The notes under the pieces were generated by a model. The model saw nothing but the letters and a program-made list of their open reading frames with translations. It made no database searches and was not told the DNA's origin. Shown piece by piece: positions 6,773 through 16,121 of a DNA stretch of 31,317 nt. The position numbers and the translations under genes were made by a program. The stretch spans positions 1-31,317 of the forward strand of contig JBASFN010000209.1 of the NCBI GenBank assembly GCA_049653045.1, written 5' to 3'. Each line of letters opens with the position of its first letter. Positions within the stretch are counted from its first letter, which is position 1. Source of the stretch: UBA7657 sp049653045 (GTDB lineage: Bacteria > Pseudomonadota > Alphaproteobacteria > Micavibrionales > Micavibrionaceae).

Positions 6773-7387
6773 ATGCTCATCGAGGCACTCGCCTTTTACG
6801 CTCTGGCCGGTATCCTGACCTTAAGTGCCCTTATGGTGATTACGGCGCGCAACCCGGTTCATTCCGTGCTTTTTCTGATTCTCGCCTTTTTCAATGCGGC
6901 GGGGTTGTTCGTGCTGCTCGGGGCGGAGTTTATCGCCATGCTCCTAGTCATCGTCTATGTCGGCGCAGTGGCGGTGTTGTTCCTGTTTGTCGTGATGATG
7001 CTGGATATTGATTTCGCCCACCTGCGAAAGGGCGCAATGCAGTATGTGCCGATGGGGCTTGTGATCGGCGGGGTTTTATTTGGGGAACTGGCACTGATCT
7101 ATTCGGTCTGGGGCACAGTTCCATCCATTGCCCTCAACCTTGCCGAGCCGATGACTCGGTTCGAGGGGCTGACAAATACCGAGGCGCTGGGCGGCATTCT
7201 CTACACTGATTATATTTTCCCGTTTCAGGTGGCCGGCCTCATTCTGCTGGTCGCCATGATCGGCGCGATTGTCCTGACGCATCGCGTCCGCCCCGGCGTA
7301 AGGAAGCAATCTATAGCAAGCCAAACTTCGCGTAAGGTGTCCGATGTGCTTGAAATCCGTAAGGTTGAAACCGGGAAGGGCGCATAA
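6773..7387 (+). CDS. nuoJ: NADH-quinone oxidoreductase subunit J (NuoJ)
   Basis: Small membrane subunit (ND6 homologue) of complex I, next to the quinone cavity. 204 aa with about five transmembrane segments. The family stretch ARNPVHSVLFLILAFFNAAG followed by EFIAMLLVIVYVGAVAVLFL and FVVMMLDIDF is unmistakable and includes the pi-bulge helix region (VYVGAVAVLFLF). The stop TAA shares its last A with the nuoK start (TAATGA, 1-nt overlap), which indicates coupled translation. The C-terminal tail after about residue 175 is polar and basic, as in other alphaproteobacteria. Confidence 0.96.
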   Translation: MLIEALAFYALAGILTLSALMVITARNPVHSVLFLILAFFNAAGLFVLLGAEFIAMLLVIVYVGAVAVLFLFVVMMLDIDFAHLRKGAMQYVPMGLVIGGVLFGELALIYSVWGTVPSIALNLAEPMTRFEGLTNTEALGGILYTDYIFPFQVAGLILLVAMIGAIVLTHRVRPGVRKQSIASQTSRKVSDVLEIRKVETGKGA

Positions 7388-7695
7388 TGACGATCGGCCT
7401 TGAACATTATCTGACATTAGCCGCCTTGATCTTCACAGTCGGCGTATTTGGTATTTTCCTCAACCGCAAAAACATGATCGTTATTTTGATGTCGATTGAA
7501 TTGATGCTGCTGGCGGTCAATATCAACTTTGTTGCGTTTTCAGTGTTCCTGCATGATCTGGCCGGGCAGGTGTTCACGATGTTCGTTTTAACCGTCGCCG
7601 CCGCCGAGGCCGCCATCGGCCTCGCCATCCTCGTGACCTTCTTCCGCGCCAAGGGCACAATCGCCGTCGAAGATATTTCGGAGATGAAGGGGTAG
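7387..7695 (+). CDS. nuoK: NADH-quinone oxidoreductase subunit K (NuoK)
   Basis: ND4L homologue of the proton-pumping arm. 102 aa and three transmembrane helices, as is standard. The two conserved membrane glutamates used in proton transfer are present: E38 in ILMSIELMLLAVNINFVAF and E74 in TVAAAEAAIGLAILVTFFR. It starts one base inside the nuoJ stop and ends three bases before nuoL, so it is tightly packed in the operon. Confidence 0.97.
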   Translation: MTIGLEHYLTLAALIFTVGVFGIFLNRKNMIVILMSIELMLLAVNINFVAFSVFLHDLAGQVFTMFVLTVAAAEAAIGLAILVTFFRAKGTIAVEDISEMKG

Positions 7696-7698
7696 GGC

Positions 7699-9687
7699 AT
7701 GGAACTGATCGCCGTATTTGCACCCCTCGCAGGGTTTTTAATCACCGGGTTGTTTGGGAAACAACTGGGGGCGCGGGCTGTGAATTTTATTGCGTGTGCC
7801 GTGATGCTGGCCGCCGCTGCCGCCTCGGTCATACTGTTCCAGAAAGTCATCCTCGGCAATGCGCCCTATACCACTGTTCTGGCCAACTGGCTGACCTCCG
7901 GTGATTTTTCGGTGAGTTGGGCTTTGCGCGTGGATCAACTCTCCGTCGTGATGATGTGCGTGGTGAATATCGTCTCGTCTTGCGTTCATATTTATTCCGT
8001 GGGCTATATGAGCCACGATGAAGCACGCGCCCGCTTTATGTCGTATTTAAACCTGTTCACCTTTGCCATGCTGATGTTGGTGACGGCGGATAACCTCTTG
8101 CAGCTTTTCTTCGGGTGGGAGGGTGTCGGCGTAGCCTCATACCTCCTGATTGGCTTCTGGAATCACAAACCCTCGGCCAACGCGGCGGCGCAGAAAGCCT
8201 TTATCGTCAACCGCGTCGGAGATTTTGGCCTCGCGCTCGGTACGATGGCGACCTTCGCCGTGTTCGGCAGTATCGACTTCACGACCGTTTTCGATCAAGC
8301 CGCCAGCCACGCCGATACGACAATCAATTTCCTCGGCTCTGAATACCATGCGATGACGGTCATCTGCCTTCTCCTGTTTATGGGTGCAATGGGAAAATCA
8401 GCGCAGCTTGGCTTGCACACATGGCTCCCTGACGCGATGGAGGGGCCGACGCCCGTATCCGCCCTGATACACGCCGCGACGATGGTAACCGCCGGCGTGT
8501 TTCTTGTTGCCCGCATGTCGCCGATATTTGAATACGCGCCAGATGCGCTTGTCGTCGTCGCGCTGGTCGGCGCGGCCACGGCGTTTGTCGCTGCCACCAT
8601 CGGCATGACCCAGTTCGACATAAAGCGCGTGATCGCCTATTCAACCATGAGCCAGCTTGGCTATATGTTCTTTGCCCTCGGCGTGTCGGCCTATGGTGCC
8701 GCGATTTTCCATCTGATGACCCACGCGTTTTTTAAGGCGCTCCTGTTTTTAGGGGCTGGTTCTGTTATTCATGCCATGTCGGATGAGCAGGATATGCGGA
8801 ATATGGGCGGCATCTGGAAAAAAATCCCCGTGACCTACGCCATGATGTGGATTGGCGGCCTTGCGCTGGCCGGGATTCCGTTTTTCGCCGGGTACTATTC
8901 TAAGGATATTATTCTCGAGTCCGCCTATGCCGACCATACATGGTTCGGGGATTTTGCATTCTGGGCAGGTATCGCCGCCGCGTTTATGACCGCCTTTTAT
9001 AATTGGCGTCTTATCATTATGACCTTCCACGGGAAGCCCCGCGCAGACCATCACACGATGGAGCATGTTCATGAGTCGCCGCCCGTGATGCTTGTGCCCT
9101 TGCTGGTTCTAGCGGTGGGTGCGGTTTTTACCGGGTTTGTTTTTCATGGCGGATTCGTCGGAAGCGGTCACTCTGCGTTGATGGATTGTGCCAATGCGGA
9201 ATGTCACGATACATGGAACAGGCATGATTTCTGGGGTAAGGCTTTATTCGTGATGCCGGAGAATGACACTCTAGAGGCCGCGCACCATGTGCCGGAGTGG
9301 GTAAAGAAACTCCCGCTTGTCATGGGTGGTGGAGGTATTGCTTTGGCGTTTATCATCTATATGTTTTTTGCGGGATCGTCGGCGGCGATTGTGCGGATAG
9401 TAAAACCTCTTCATCTCTTGTTTTTCAACAAGTGGTATTTCGATGAAATATATCATGCTCTTTTTGTAAAACCTGCGCATTGGCTCGGGCGTGTTTTCTG
9501 GAAGCGCGGCGACCAAGGTCTGATTGATCGGTTCGGCCCGGATGGTGGAGCCTACTCCTCAAAAATAGCTGCAATGTTGTTCAGTCGGTTCCAGAGTGGA
9601 TTTATCTATCACTACGCCTTTGTGATGATGATTGCGGTGATTTCGATGCTGTCGTGGTTCGTGTTCCGCGCAGGGCAGGGGGGATAA
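7699..9687 (+). CDS. nuoL: NADH-quinone oxidoreductase subunit L (NuoL)
   Basis: Antiporter-like proton-pumping subunit (ND5 homologue) at the distal end of the membrane arm. 662 aa with many transmembrane helices plus the C-terminal lateral helix region (residues ~540 to end). Conserved features: DQLSVVMMCVVNIVSSCVHIYSVGYM, the essential glutamate E141 in LFFGWEGVGVASYLLIGFW, HTWLPDAMEGPTPVSALIHA, the broken-helix region around IKRVIAYSTMSQLGYM, and THAFFKALLFLGAGSVIH. Spacing is 3 nt from nuoK and 3 nt to nuoM. Nothing unusual seen. Confidence 0.97.
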   Translation: MELIAVFAPLAGFLITGLFGKQLGARAVNFIACAVMLAAAAASVILFQKVILGNAPYTTVLANWLTSGDFSVSWALRVDQLSVVMMCVVNIVSSCVHIYSVGYMSHDEARARFMSYLNLFTFAMLMLVTADNLLQLFFGWEGVGVASYLLIGFWNHKPSANAAAQKAFIVNRVGDFGLALGTMATFAVFGSIDFTTVFDQAASHADTTINFLGSEYHAMTVICLLLFMGAMGKSAQLGLHTWLPDAMEGPTPVSALIHAATMVTAGVFLVARMSPIFEYAPDALVVVALVGAATAFVAATIGMTQFDIKRVIAYSTMSQLGYMFFALGVSAYGAAIFHLMTHAFFKALLFLGAGSVIHAMSDEQDMRNMGGIWKKIPVTYAMMWIGGLALAGIPFFAGYYSKDIILESAYADHTWFGDFAFWAGIAAAFMTAFYNWRLIIMTFHGKPRADHHTMEHVHESPPVMLVPLLVLAVGAVFTGFVFHGGFVGSGHSALMDCANAECHDTWNRHDFWGKALFVMPENDTLEAAHHVPEWVKKLPLVMGGGGIALAFIIYMFFAGSSAAIVRIVKPLHLLFFNKWYFDEIYHALFVKPAHWLGRVFWKRGDQGLIDRFGPDGGAYSSKIAAMLFSRFQSGFIYHYAFVMMIAVISMLSWFVFRAGQGG

Positions 9688-9690
9688 AAC

Positions 9691-11196
9691 ATGATTGGGT
9701 TTCCGCTTTTATCGGTCATGACGTTCCTGCCTTTGCTGGGGGTGTTGATTATCCTGACGATCCGGGGCGAGGAAGCCGCCGTTGCGCGTAACAGCCGCTT
9801 TATGGCTCTTTATACTTCTCTTTTTACATTAGCTCTCGCCGTTTATATGTTCCTGAAATTCGATGGCGGCAGTGCCGATTTCCAGTTCGTGGAAAAGCTC
9901 GAATGGCTGAAACCGCTAGGTATTTCCTATCATATGGGCGTGGACGGTATTTCGATGTTCTTTGTCCTTCTCTCCGCACTCCTGACGCCTGTCTGCATCA
10001 TTTCGGCGTGGGAGAGCGTTGAAAAACGCATCCGCGAGTATATGGCGGCGTTTCTTGTTCTTGAAACCTTTATGATCGGCACATTCTGTGCGCTCGATTC
10101 CATTCTGTTCTATGTGTTTTTCGAGGCGGTTCTGATTCCAATGTTCATCATCATTGGCGTTTGGGGTGGACCGCGCCGGGTTTATGCATCGTATAAATTT
10201 TTTCTTTATACGCTCTTGGGATCGGTTTTGATGTTGCTGGCGATGCTAACGCTCTATGTCAAAACCGGAACGACCGATATTCCTGAATTGATGAAAAACC
10301 CGGTTGAACCCGGGTTGCAATTCTGGCTGTGGCTTGCGTTTTTGGCCAGCTTTGCTGTGAAGCTCCCCATGTGGCCTGTGCATACATGGCTGCCCGATGC
10401 ACACGTTGAAGCCCCGACTGCGGGGTCTGTTATTCTTGCCGGCGTTTTGCTGAAGATGGGCGGATACGGCTTCCTGCGGTTTTTTCTTCCCATATTGCCG
10501 GATGCCAGCATTTACTTCACGCCCCTGATGATGTGGCTTGGTGTCATCGCCATTATTTACACCTCGTTGGTGGCCTTGGTTCAGGACGATATGAAGAAAT
10601 TGGTGGCCTATTCCTCCGTCGCCCATATGGGATTTGTAACGATCGGAGTCTTCAGTGGCACGATACAGGGGATCGAAGGCGGTATCTTCCAGATGATAAG
10701 CCACGGCTTGATTTCCGGGGCACTTTTTCTTTGTGTTGGTGTTCTGTATGACCGCCTGCACACGCGGGAGATCGCTCGTTACGGCGGCATCGTCAAGAAC
10801 ATGCCCGTTTTTGCGACGGTCTTTATGATTTTCATGCTGGCCTCGGTGGGCTTGCCGGGGACAAGCGGTTTTGTGGGTGAGTTTCTGGCGCTGCTGGGCA
10901 CGTTTCAGGTCGATAAAATGCCCGCGATTTTTGCGGCTTCGGGGCTTGTGCTGGGCGCGGCTTATATGTTGATGCTCTATCGCCGCGTTGTCTTTGGCCC
11001 CTTGGTGAACGCAGATGCCGGGGCGATGGCGGATATGAGCTGGCGCGAAAAGGCTATTTTATTTCCGCTTGTCCTTATGGTTCTGTGGATCGGGATTTTC
11101 CCCGGCGTTATCATGGATCGCATCGGCCCATCGGTAGAAAAACTTGTAGCGGATTATCAGAAGCATCACGCACAGGACTCAGGAGAAAAACAATGA
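9691..11196 (+). CDS. nuoM: NADH-quinone oxidoreductase subunit M (NuoM)
   Basis: Antiporter-like proton-pumping subunit (ND4 homologue). 501 aa. The key glutamate is E145 in YVFFEAVLIPMFIIIGVWGG. Other family stretches are KLPMWPVHTWLPDAHVEAP, AGVLLKMGGYGFLRFFLPI and DDMKKLVAYSSVAHMGFV. The ORF follows nuoL after 3 nt and its stop overlaps the nuoN start as ATGA, a sign of translational coupling. Length and motifs are normal for the family. Confidence 0.97.
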   Translation: MIGFPLLSVMTFLPLLGVLIILTIRGEEAAVARNSRFMALYTSLFTLALAVYMFLKFDGGSADFQFVEKLEWLKPLGISYHMGVDGISMFFVLLSALLTPVCIISAWESVEKRIREYMAAFLVLETFMIGTFCALDSILFYVFFEAVLIPMFIIIGVWGGPRRVYASYKFFLYTLLGSVLMLLAMLTLYVKTGTTDIPELMKNPVEPGLQFWLWLAFLASFAVKLPMWPVHTWLPDAHVEAPTAGSVILAGVLLKMGGYGFLRFFLPILPDASIYFTPLMMWLGVIAIIYTSLVALVQDDMKKLVAYSSVAHMGFVTIGVFSGTIQGIEGGIFQMISHGLISGALFLCVGVLYDRLHTREIARYGGIVKNMPVFATVFMIFMLASVGLPGTSGFVGEFLALLGTFQVDKMPAIFAASGLVLGAAYMLMLYRRVVFGPLVNADAGAMADMSWREKAILFPLVLMVLWIGIFPGVIMDRIGPSVEKLVADYQKHHAQDSGEKQ

Positions 11197-12635
11197 TCGG
11201 TTTTAATCTTGTTCCTATTTTGCCAGAATTGTTTATGGCCGTTAGTGGCATGGTTTTGCTCATTGCAGGTGTCATGCGGAAGGGCAATTCCCTTGCATTC
11301 ATTTCCTGGGCGGCGGTTGCCTGTTGTTTTATAGCGGCCTTTATTATGCTGGGTTTCAGTTGGCATGAAGATGTCGTCCTGAACGGCATGTTTAAGTTCG
11401 ACAATTTTGCCGGGGTGATGAAGCTCTCTATTTTAATTGGTTTGATAGCGTCTATTTCTCTGTCAGTGAAATATCTGGAGGATGAAGGGATCGGGCGATT
11501 TGAATATCCGGTTCTGATGATTTTTGCCGGAATCGGGATGATGCTGATGGTCTCCAGCAGCAATTTATTATCCCTTTATATGGCACTCGAATTACAATCT
11601 CTGAGCCTGTATGTACTGGCGGCATTTCGGCGCAACTCCGCAAAATCTGCCGAAGCCGGGGTTAAATATTTCTCCCTTGGCGCACTCTCGTCCGGGATGA
11701 TCCTGTTTGGAATTTCCCTGATTTATGGGTTTACTGGCACGCTGGATTACGGCGTTTTATATGCGACATTCGGCACAATGCAGCATATTCCCGTCGGCAT
11801 TACCTTTGGTCTTGTGTTTTTGTTGGGCGGTCTGGCGTTCAAGATTTCCGCCGTGCCATTCCATATGTGGACACCTGATGTTTATCAGGGTGCACCGACA
11901 TCCGTTACGGCTTTTTTTGCCATCGTTCCCAAAATTGCGGCAATGGCGATGATAATGCGTCTGTTGTTTGAACCTTTTGCGGCGGCCTCCGGCCAGTGGG
12001 ATCAAATTATTATATTCCTTTCGGCGGCCTCGATGATCGTCGGTTCTTTTGCGGCACTGGTTCAGGAAAATATAAAACGCCTTCTGGCCTACAGCTCTAT
12101 CGGCAATATGGGCTATGCCTTGATCGGATTGGCGACGGCCAGCAAGGTTGGGGCTGGGGCAGTTGTTTTATATCTCTTGATTTACCTCGTCATGACTGCC
12201 GGGGTTTTTGCGGTGGTTCTCAGTATGCGGCGCGGTGGTAAGGAGTTGGAGACTATCGGCGATCTCGCTGGCCTATCCCGGACAAATCCGGCTTTGGCCT
12301 ATGTCATGGCGATTATGATGTTTTCAATGAGCGGCATTCCCCCCATGGCTGGGTTTTTCGGCAAGCTGATAATTTTTCAGGCGGCGATAGAAAGCGAAAT
12401 GTATGTTCTGGCGGTTCTGGGCGTTTTGACTTCGGTGGTGGGGGCTTATTATTACTTGCGTGTGGTGAAGGTCATGTTCTTCGATGCGCCGCAGGACGCA
12501 TTCGACGCGGGCATTCCTTTTGCCCGTCGGGTTGTTTTGTTTTTGTCAGCATTTTTTGTTATTGGTTTTGTGTTTAAGCCATCGCTGATTATCACGATAG
12601 CGAAAAACGCCGCCGCCTCCCTGTTCGTGGGATAA
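11193..12635 (+). CDS. nuoN: NADH-quinone oxidoreductase subunit N (NuoN)
   Basis: Third antiporter-like subunit of complex I (ND2 homologue). 480 aa. Start at ATG 11193 (MIGFNLVPILPELFM) because it overlaps the nuoM stop by 4 nt and has a good AGGAG Shine-Dalgarno at 11181-11185. The same frame is open further upstream inside nuoM, but those starts are not supported. Motifs: YMALELQSLSLYVLAAFRR with the conserved glutamate, AVPFHMWTPDVYQGAPTSVT, and IKRLLAYSSIGNMGYALIG. Last nuo gene of the cluster; birA follows after 4 nt with a TTG start. Confidence 0.97.
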   Translation: MIGFNLVPILPELFMAVSGMVLLIAGVMRKGNSLAFISWAAVACCFIAAFIMLGFSWHEDVVLNGMFKFDNFAGVMKLSILIGLIASISLSVKYLEDEGIGRFEYPVLMIFAGIGMMLMVSSSNLLSLYMALELQSLSLYVLAAFRRNSAKSAEAGVKYFSLGALSSGMILFGISLIYGFTGTLDYGVLYATFGTMQHIPVGITFGLVFLLGGLAFKISAVPFHMWTPDVYQGAPTSVTAFFAIVPKIAAMAMIMRLLFEPFAAASGQWDQIIIFLSAASMIVGSFAALVQENIKRLLAYSSIGNMGYALIGLATASKVGAGAVVLYLLIYLVMTAGVFAVVLSMRRGGKELETIGDLAGLSRTNPALAYVMAIMMFSMSGIPPMAGFFGKLIIFQAAIESEMYVLAVLGVLTSVVGAYYYLRVVKVMFFDAPQDAFDAGIPFARRVVLFLSAFFVIGFVFKPSLIITIAKNAAASLFVG

Positions 12636-12639
12636 GCCA

Positions 12640-13380
12640 TTGTCCATTCGTTGGTCTATAGAAACCTATGATACCGTCCAGAGCACCCAGGATATTGTTA
12701 AAGGTATGGCCGAGATGGAAGCCCCGGAGGGGCGTGTCATTCATGCGCTCGAACAAAGCGAGGGGCGGGGGCGGCATGGTCGGGAATGGGTCTCTGAAAA
12801 GGGAAATCTGTACCTGTCCGTCCTATTGAGACCCTCTTGCCATGCACGCCAGATTGGCCAATTGTCCATTTTGATTGCTGTGGCTCTTGCGGATACAGTA
12901 CGCCCGCATCTTAAAGATCCTGAAAAAATGCGTTTGAAATGGCCGAACGATATAATGATCGACGATCAAAAATGCGCCGGAATATTGATAGAAACATCGG
13001 TATCGGCAAGCGGGGCGATACTTTATGCCGCCGTCGGGGTGGGGCTTAATATCGCCTCCGGCCCACGCCAAATTGCCACGGCCCTTAATCTTCATACTCT
13101 GAAACCCTTAAAGGTTAAAGCTATACGCGACGAATTCCTTAAAAACCTAGGTGATCTTTACAGTACATGGAACAGAGAAGGGTTTGCCGAAATTAAGGAT
13201 AGATGGCTGAAAATAGCGCATAAAAGGGATGAAAGCCTGCGTATTCGGGTGGGAGCGCAGATTGAGCAAGGTCAGTTCCATGGCATAGACGATGATGGCA
13301 ATCTTTTGCTCCATGATCGGGATTTGCGCTTGAAAAAGGTGACGGCGGGCGAAGTTTACCTTATAAACACCTCATTATGA
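12640..13380 (+). CDS. birA: Biotin--[acetyl-CoA-carboxylase] ligase (BirA, ligase-only form)
   Basis: Attaches biotin through biotinyl-AMP to the biotin carrier protein of acetyl-CoA carboxylase. 246 aa, starting at TTG 12640 (MSIRWSIETYDTVQSTQD). The biotin/ATP loop GRGRHGR is at residues 42-48, KWPNDIMID begins at K100, and KCAGILIE begins at 111. The C-terminal SH3-like cap is present. The N-terminal winged-helix repressor domain of E. coli BirA is absent, so it is probably a monofunctional ligase that does not regulate biotin genes. It is placed after nuoN, as is common in alphaproteobacteria, and overlaps coaX by 4 nt (ATGA). Confidence 0.95.
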   Translation: MSIRWSIETYDTVQSTQDIVKGMAEMEAPEGRVIHALEQSEGRGRHGREWVSEKGNLYLSVLLRPSCHARQIGQLSILIAVALADTVRPHLKDPEKMRLKWPNDIMIDDQKCAGILIETSVSASGAILYAAVGVGLNIASGPRQIATALNLHTLKPLKVKAIRDEFLKNLGDLYSTWNREGFAEIKDRWLKIAHKRDESLRIRVGAQIEQGQFHGIDDDGNLLLHDRDLRLKKVTAGEVYLINTSL

Positions 13381-14153
13381 TGCTGCTTGCGATTGATATT
13401 GGGAATACCAACACGGTTTTTGCCGTTTACCAGGGGGAGAAAAGCCTCGCGCATTGGCGTTGCCAGACTGTAGCGTCCCGCACAGCGGACGAGTATGCTT
13501 CTTTCCTCAAAAATCTTTTTTTATTGGCGGATATTGATTGGGAAAAGCTGGATGACGTGATCGTCAGTTCGGTGGTCCCGGATGCGGATTTTCACATCGT
13601 CAATTTTTGTAAAAAATATTTAAAGAAAACCCCGATTATGATCGGCTTGAATAACGTGCCAATAAAAGTCGATCTTCATAATCCGGAAGAGGTCGGCGCA
13701 GACAGGCTTGTGAATGCACTGGCGGTCAAAACATTTTATAAATCCCCGGCGGTAGTTATCGATTTCGGAACAGCGACGACTTTTGATGTTGTCGACAAAA
13801 AGGGACGTTATGCGGGTGGTGCGATTGCGCCGGGCATTAACCTGTCCGTTGAGGCGTTACAGCGTGCGGCGGCAAAACTGCCGAGAATCAGCATTAAAAA
13901 GCCGCCTACCGTTATCGGCAAAAACACGGTGGAGGCCATTCAATCCGGGATATTCTTTGGTTATCTCGGCCTTGTAGAGAGAATCGTCGCCGGGATTGCA
14001 AAAGAACTCGGGGAAAAAAAACCGTTCGTTCTGGCGACAGGCGGTCTGGCGCCGTTATTCCAGCCGCACACAAAAATCATTCAAAAAATTGATGATGAAT
14101 TAACCCTAAAAGGACTTTTGCTGGTGTACCGGCATTTGAAAAAACAAAAATGA
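13377..14153 (+). CDS. coaX: Type III pantothenate kinase (CoaX)
   Basis: Phosphorylates pantothenate, the first committed step of coenzyme A synthesis; type III enzymes resist CoA feedback. 258 aa. ASKHA-fold motifs: phosphate-1 loop DIGNTNTVFAVY starting at D7, GADRLVNALAVK with candidate catalytic D109, and DFGTATTFDVV. The start at 13377 overlaps birA as ATGA; ATG 13380 directly after is an alternative. Its own stop overlaps the rnj start by 4 nt. The birA-coaX-rnj order is conserved in many alphaproteobacteria. Confidence 0.95.
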   Translation: MMLLAIDIGNTNTVFAVYQGEKSLAHWRCQTVASRTADEYASFLKNLFLLADIDWEKLDDVIVSSVVPDADFHIVNFCKKYLKKTPIMIGLNNVPIKVDLHNPEEVGADRLVNALAVKTFYKSPAVVIDFGTATTFDVVDKKGRYAGGAIAPGINLSVEALQRAAAKLPRISIKKPPTVIGKNTVEAIQSGIFFGYLGLVERIVAGIAKELGEKKPFVLATGGLAPLFQPHTKIIQKIDDELTLKGLLLVYRHLKKQK

Positions 14154-15835
14154 ACAAGCCGGCTCACAAACCTAAATTCGACAAAGATTCTTTGTATTTC
14201 GTTCCCTTGGGGGGGAGCGAACAATTTGGCGTGAATATGAACGTCTATATTTCCGGCGGTAAAATGCTGGTTGTCGATTGCGGGATGGGATTTGCGGATG
14301 AACGATTCCCCGGCATAGACCTTGTCCTGCCCGATCCGGAATTTCTTGAACAAAATCAGGATAAAATTCAAGGGTTGGTCATTACCCACGCGCACGAAGA
14401 TCATATCGGAGCGGTGGCGTATCTTTGGAAACGTTTGAAATGCCCGATTTATACAACGCAGTTTACGGCGGCTATTTTGCGCGTAAAGCTCAGCGAAGCC
14501 GGGGTTAAGGGCGTTCCCGTTCATATTGTCGAACCAACAAAGCATTTTGATCTTGGGCCATTCGGTTTAACTCTGTTGCCTGTTTCGCACTCGGTTCCTG
14601 ATACATGCTCGCTTTTGATCGAAACGCCAGAGGGGAATGTTTTGCACAGTGGCGACTGGAATCTCGATCCGCGTCCTGTGGTGGGGAAGGCCATTGATGA
14701 AAATCATTTTATCGAGGCCGGTAATAAAAACATCGTGGCCTATGTCGGGGATTCCACCAACGCCGAGGTTCCGGGGCGTGCGGGGTCTGAAAGTGATGTG
14801 GAGTCTGGCCTCGAGCAAGAATTCAAAAAATGTCAGGGTCGTATCGCGGTTACGATTTTTTCCTCTAACATCGGGCGTGTCATCAGTATTGTCAGGGCGG
14901 CAAAGAAATGCGGTCGTCAGGTCGCGGTTGTCGGGCGTTCCTTGCACCGGATGATTGATGCGGCGATGGAATGCGGTTATCTGCGCGATATTCCGCATTT
15001 TCTCAGTGAAGAGGAGATTGAGGATATTCAGCCGGGAAAACTGGTGATGATCGTAACGGGGTCGCAAGGCGAAACCCGGTCGGCCTTGGCGCGAATTTCA
15101 CGCGGCGATCACCGGAGCGTCAGTCTTAATCGCGGCGATACGGTTATTTTTTCTGCCCGGTCGATTCCTGGAAATGAACGGGATGTCAGTGACGTTAAAA
15201 ACAACCTGAGCGCGGCGGGAATCCAGATTATCACCCCATCCGATACAGACAGTATCATCCATGTGTCCGGCCATCCCTGCCGAGATGAAATCGCGCAGAT
15301 GCTTCAATGGGTAAGGCCTCAGGCGGTTATCCCTGTTCACGGCGAGCGCGTGCAGCTAGATGCCCACGCCGCCCTTGCCAGTCAGTGCCAGATCGGCAAT
15401 GTCGTTGTGCCATCGAATGGTTCGGTCATTCGGCTTGCTCCGGGTAAGGTCGAAATTGTCGATCACGTCAGGACGGGCATTCTGGCCGTCGATCAGAAGC
15501 GGATCATTTCCGCTGACCATGGCTCCATCGCCGCTCGACGTAAATTGCAATTTACTGGGGCGGTTTTCTTGAGTCTTGTTCTGGATAAAAAGGGCAATAT
15601 CCTCGGCGATCCAAAACTGGAGACCATTGGCTTGATTGACTCAAAAATCCCCGGAGAGGTCAAAATTGAGGATAATCTTTACGATGAGATTCTTGATATT
15701 ATAGAGGACATGAACGTGGCCGATCTAAAAGATTCCCATTTCATTGAGGAAGAACTCCGGATCGGTATCCGACGGTTCTTTGTTCATACCCTAGGGATCA
15801 AGCCCAAAGCGACGGTTCATGTCATAAGGGTTTGA
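14150..15835 (+). CDS. rnj: Ribonuclease J
   Basis: Metallo-beta-lactamase/beta-CASP ribonuclease with 5' exonuclease and endonuclease activity in mRNA decay and rRNA maturation. 561 aa, the normal length. The zinc motif THAHEDHIG gives H80, H82, D84 and H85; later ligands include the HSGDWNLD and PCRDEIAQMLQ regions, and the beta-CASP motifs include GSQGE and SARSIPGNE with HVSGHPCRDE. The C-terminal domain (residues ~450-561) is present. It starts within the coaX stop. The methylmalonyl-CoA epimerase gene often found downstream in relatives is absent; the DUF1467 gene follows after 1 nt. Confidence 0.95.
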   Translation: MNKPAHKPKFDKDSLYFVPLGGSEQFGVNMNVYISGGKMLVVDCGMGFADERFPGIDLVLPDPEFLEQNQDKIQGLVITHAHEDHIGAVAYLWKRLKCPIYTTQFTAAILRVKLSEAGVKGVPVHIVEPTKHFDLGPFGLTLLPVSHSVPDTCSLLIETPEGNVLHSGDWNLDPRPVVGKAIDENHFIEAGNKNIVAYVGDSTNAEVPGRAGSESDVESGLEQEFKKCQGRIAVTIFSSNIGRVISIVRAAKKCGRQVAVVGRSLHRMIDAAMECGYLRDIPHFLSEEEIEDIQPGKLVMIVTGSQGETRSALARISRGDHRSVSLNRGDTVIFSARSIPGNERDVSDVKNNLSAAGIQIITPSDTDSIIHVSGHPCRDEIAQMLQWVRPQAVIPVHGERVQLDAHAALASQCQIGNVVVPSNGSVIRLAPGKVEIVDHVRTGILAVDQKRIISADHGSIAARRKLQFTGAVFLSLVLDKKGNILGDPKLETIGLIDSKIPGEVKIEDNLYDEILDIIEDMNVADLKDSHFIEEELRIGIRRFFVHTLGIKPKATVHVIRV

Positions 15836-15836
15836 T

Positions 15837-16118
15837 ATGGATTTTTTCACCGGCCTGATGGTGTATTTTGTTGTCTGGTGGACGGTTATTTTTTGCGTTT
15901 TGCCTTGGGGGGTTAAGCGGGATGAAGCCGGGGGGACGGGCGCACCGATCCATCCGCAGATCAGGAAAAAGTTTTTGATTACAACGGGGGTTTCCTTTCT
16001 GGTTTGGGGGGCGATTTATGTCTTGATCGAGGCCAATATCATTGATTTCAGGGGCATATCCATGGGAATGATCGCCGAGGATTTCAAAACCGTAGACACT
16101 CGAGCCCCGATGCCGTAA
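15837..16118 (+). CDS. DUF1467 family small membrane protein
   Basis: 93-aa protein with two transmembrane helices (about residues 5-25 and 47-65) separated by a conserved polar loop (PWGVKRDEAGGTGAPIHPQI). This is the layout of DUF1467, an alphaproteobacterial family that is typically just upstream of proS. Function unknown. It starts 1 nt after the rnj stop and ends 3 nt before proS, so it belongs to the same operon. Confidence 0.85.
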   Translation: MDFFTGLMVYFVVWWTVIFCVLPWGVKRDEAGGTGAPIHPQIRKKFLITTGVSFLVWGAIYVLIEANIIDFRGISMGMIAEDFKTVDTRAPMP

Positions 16119-16121
16119 ATA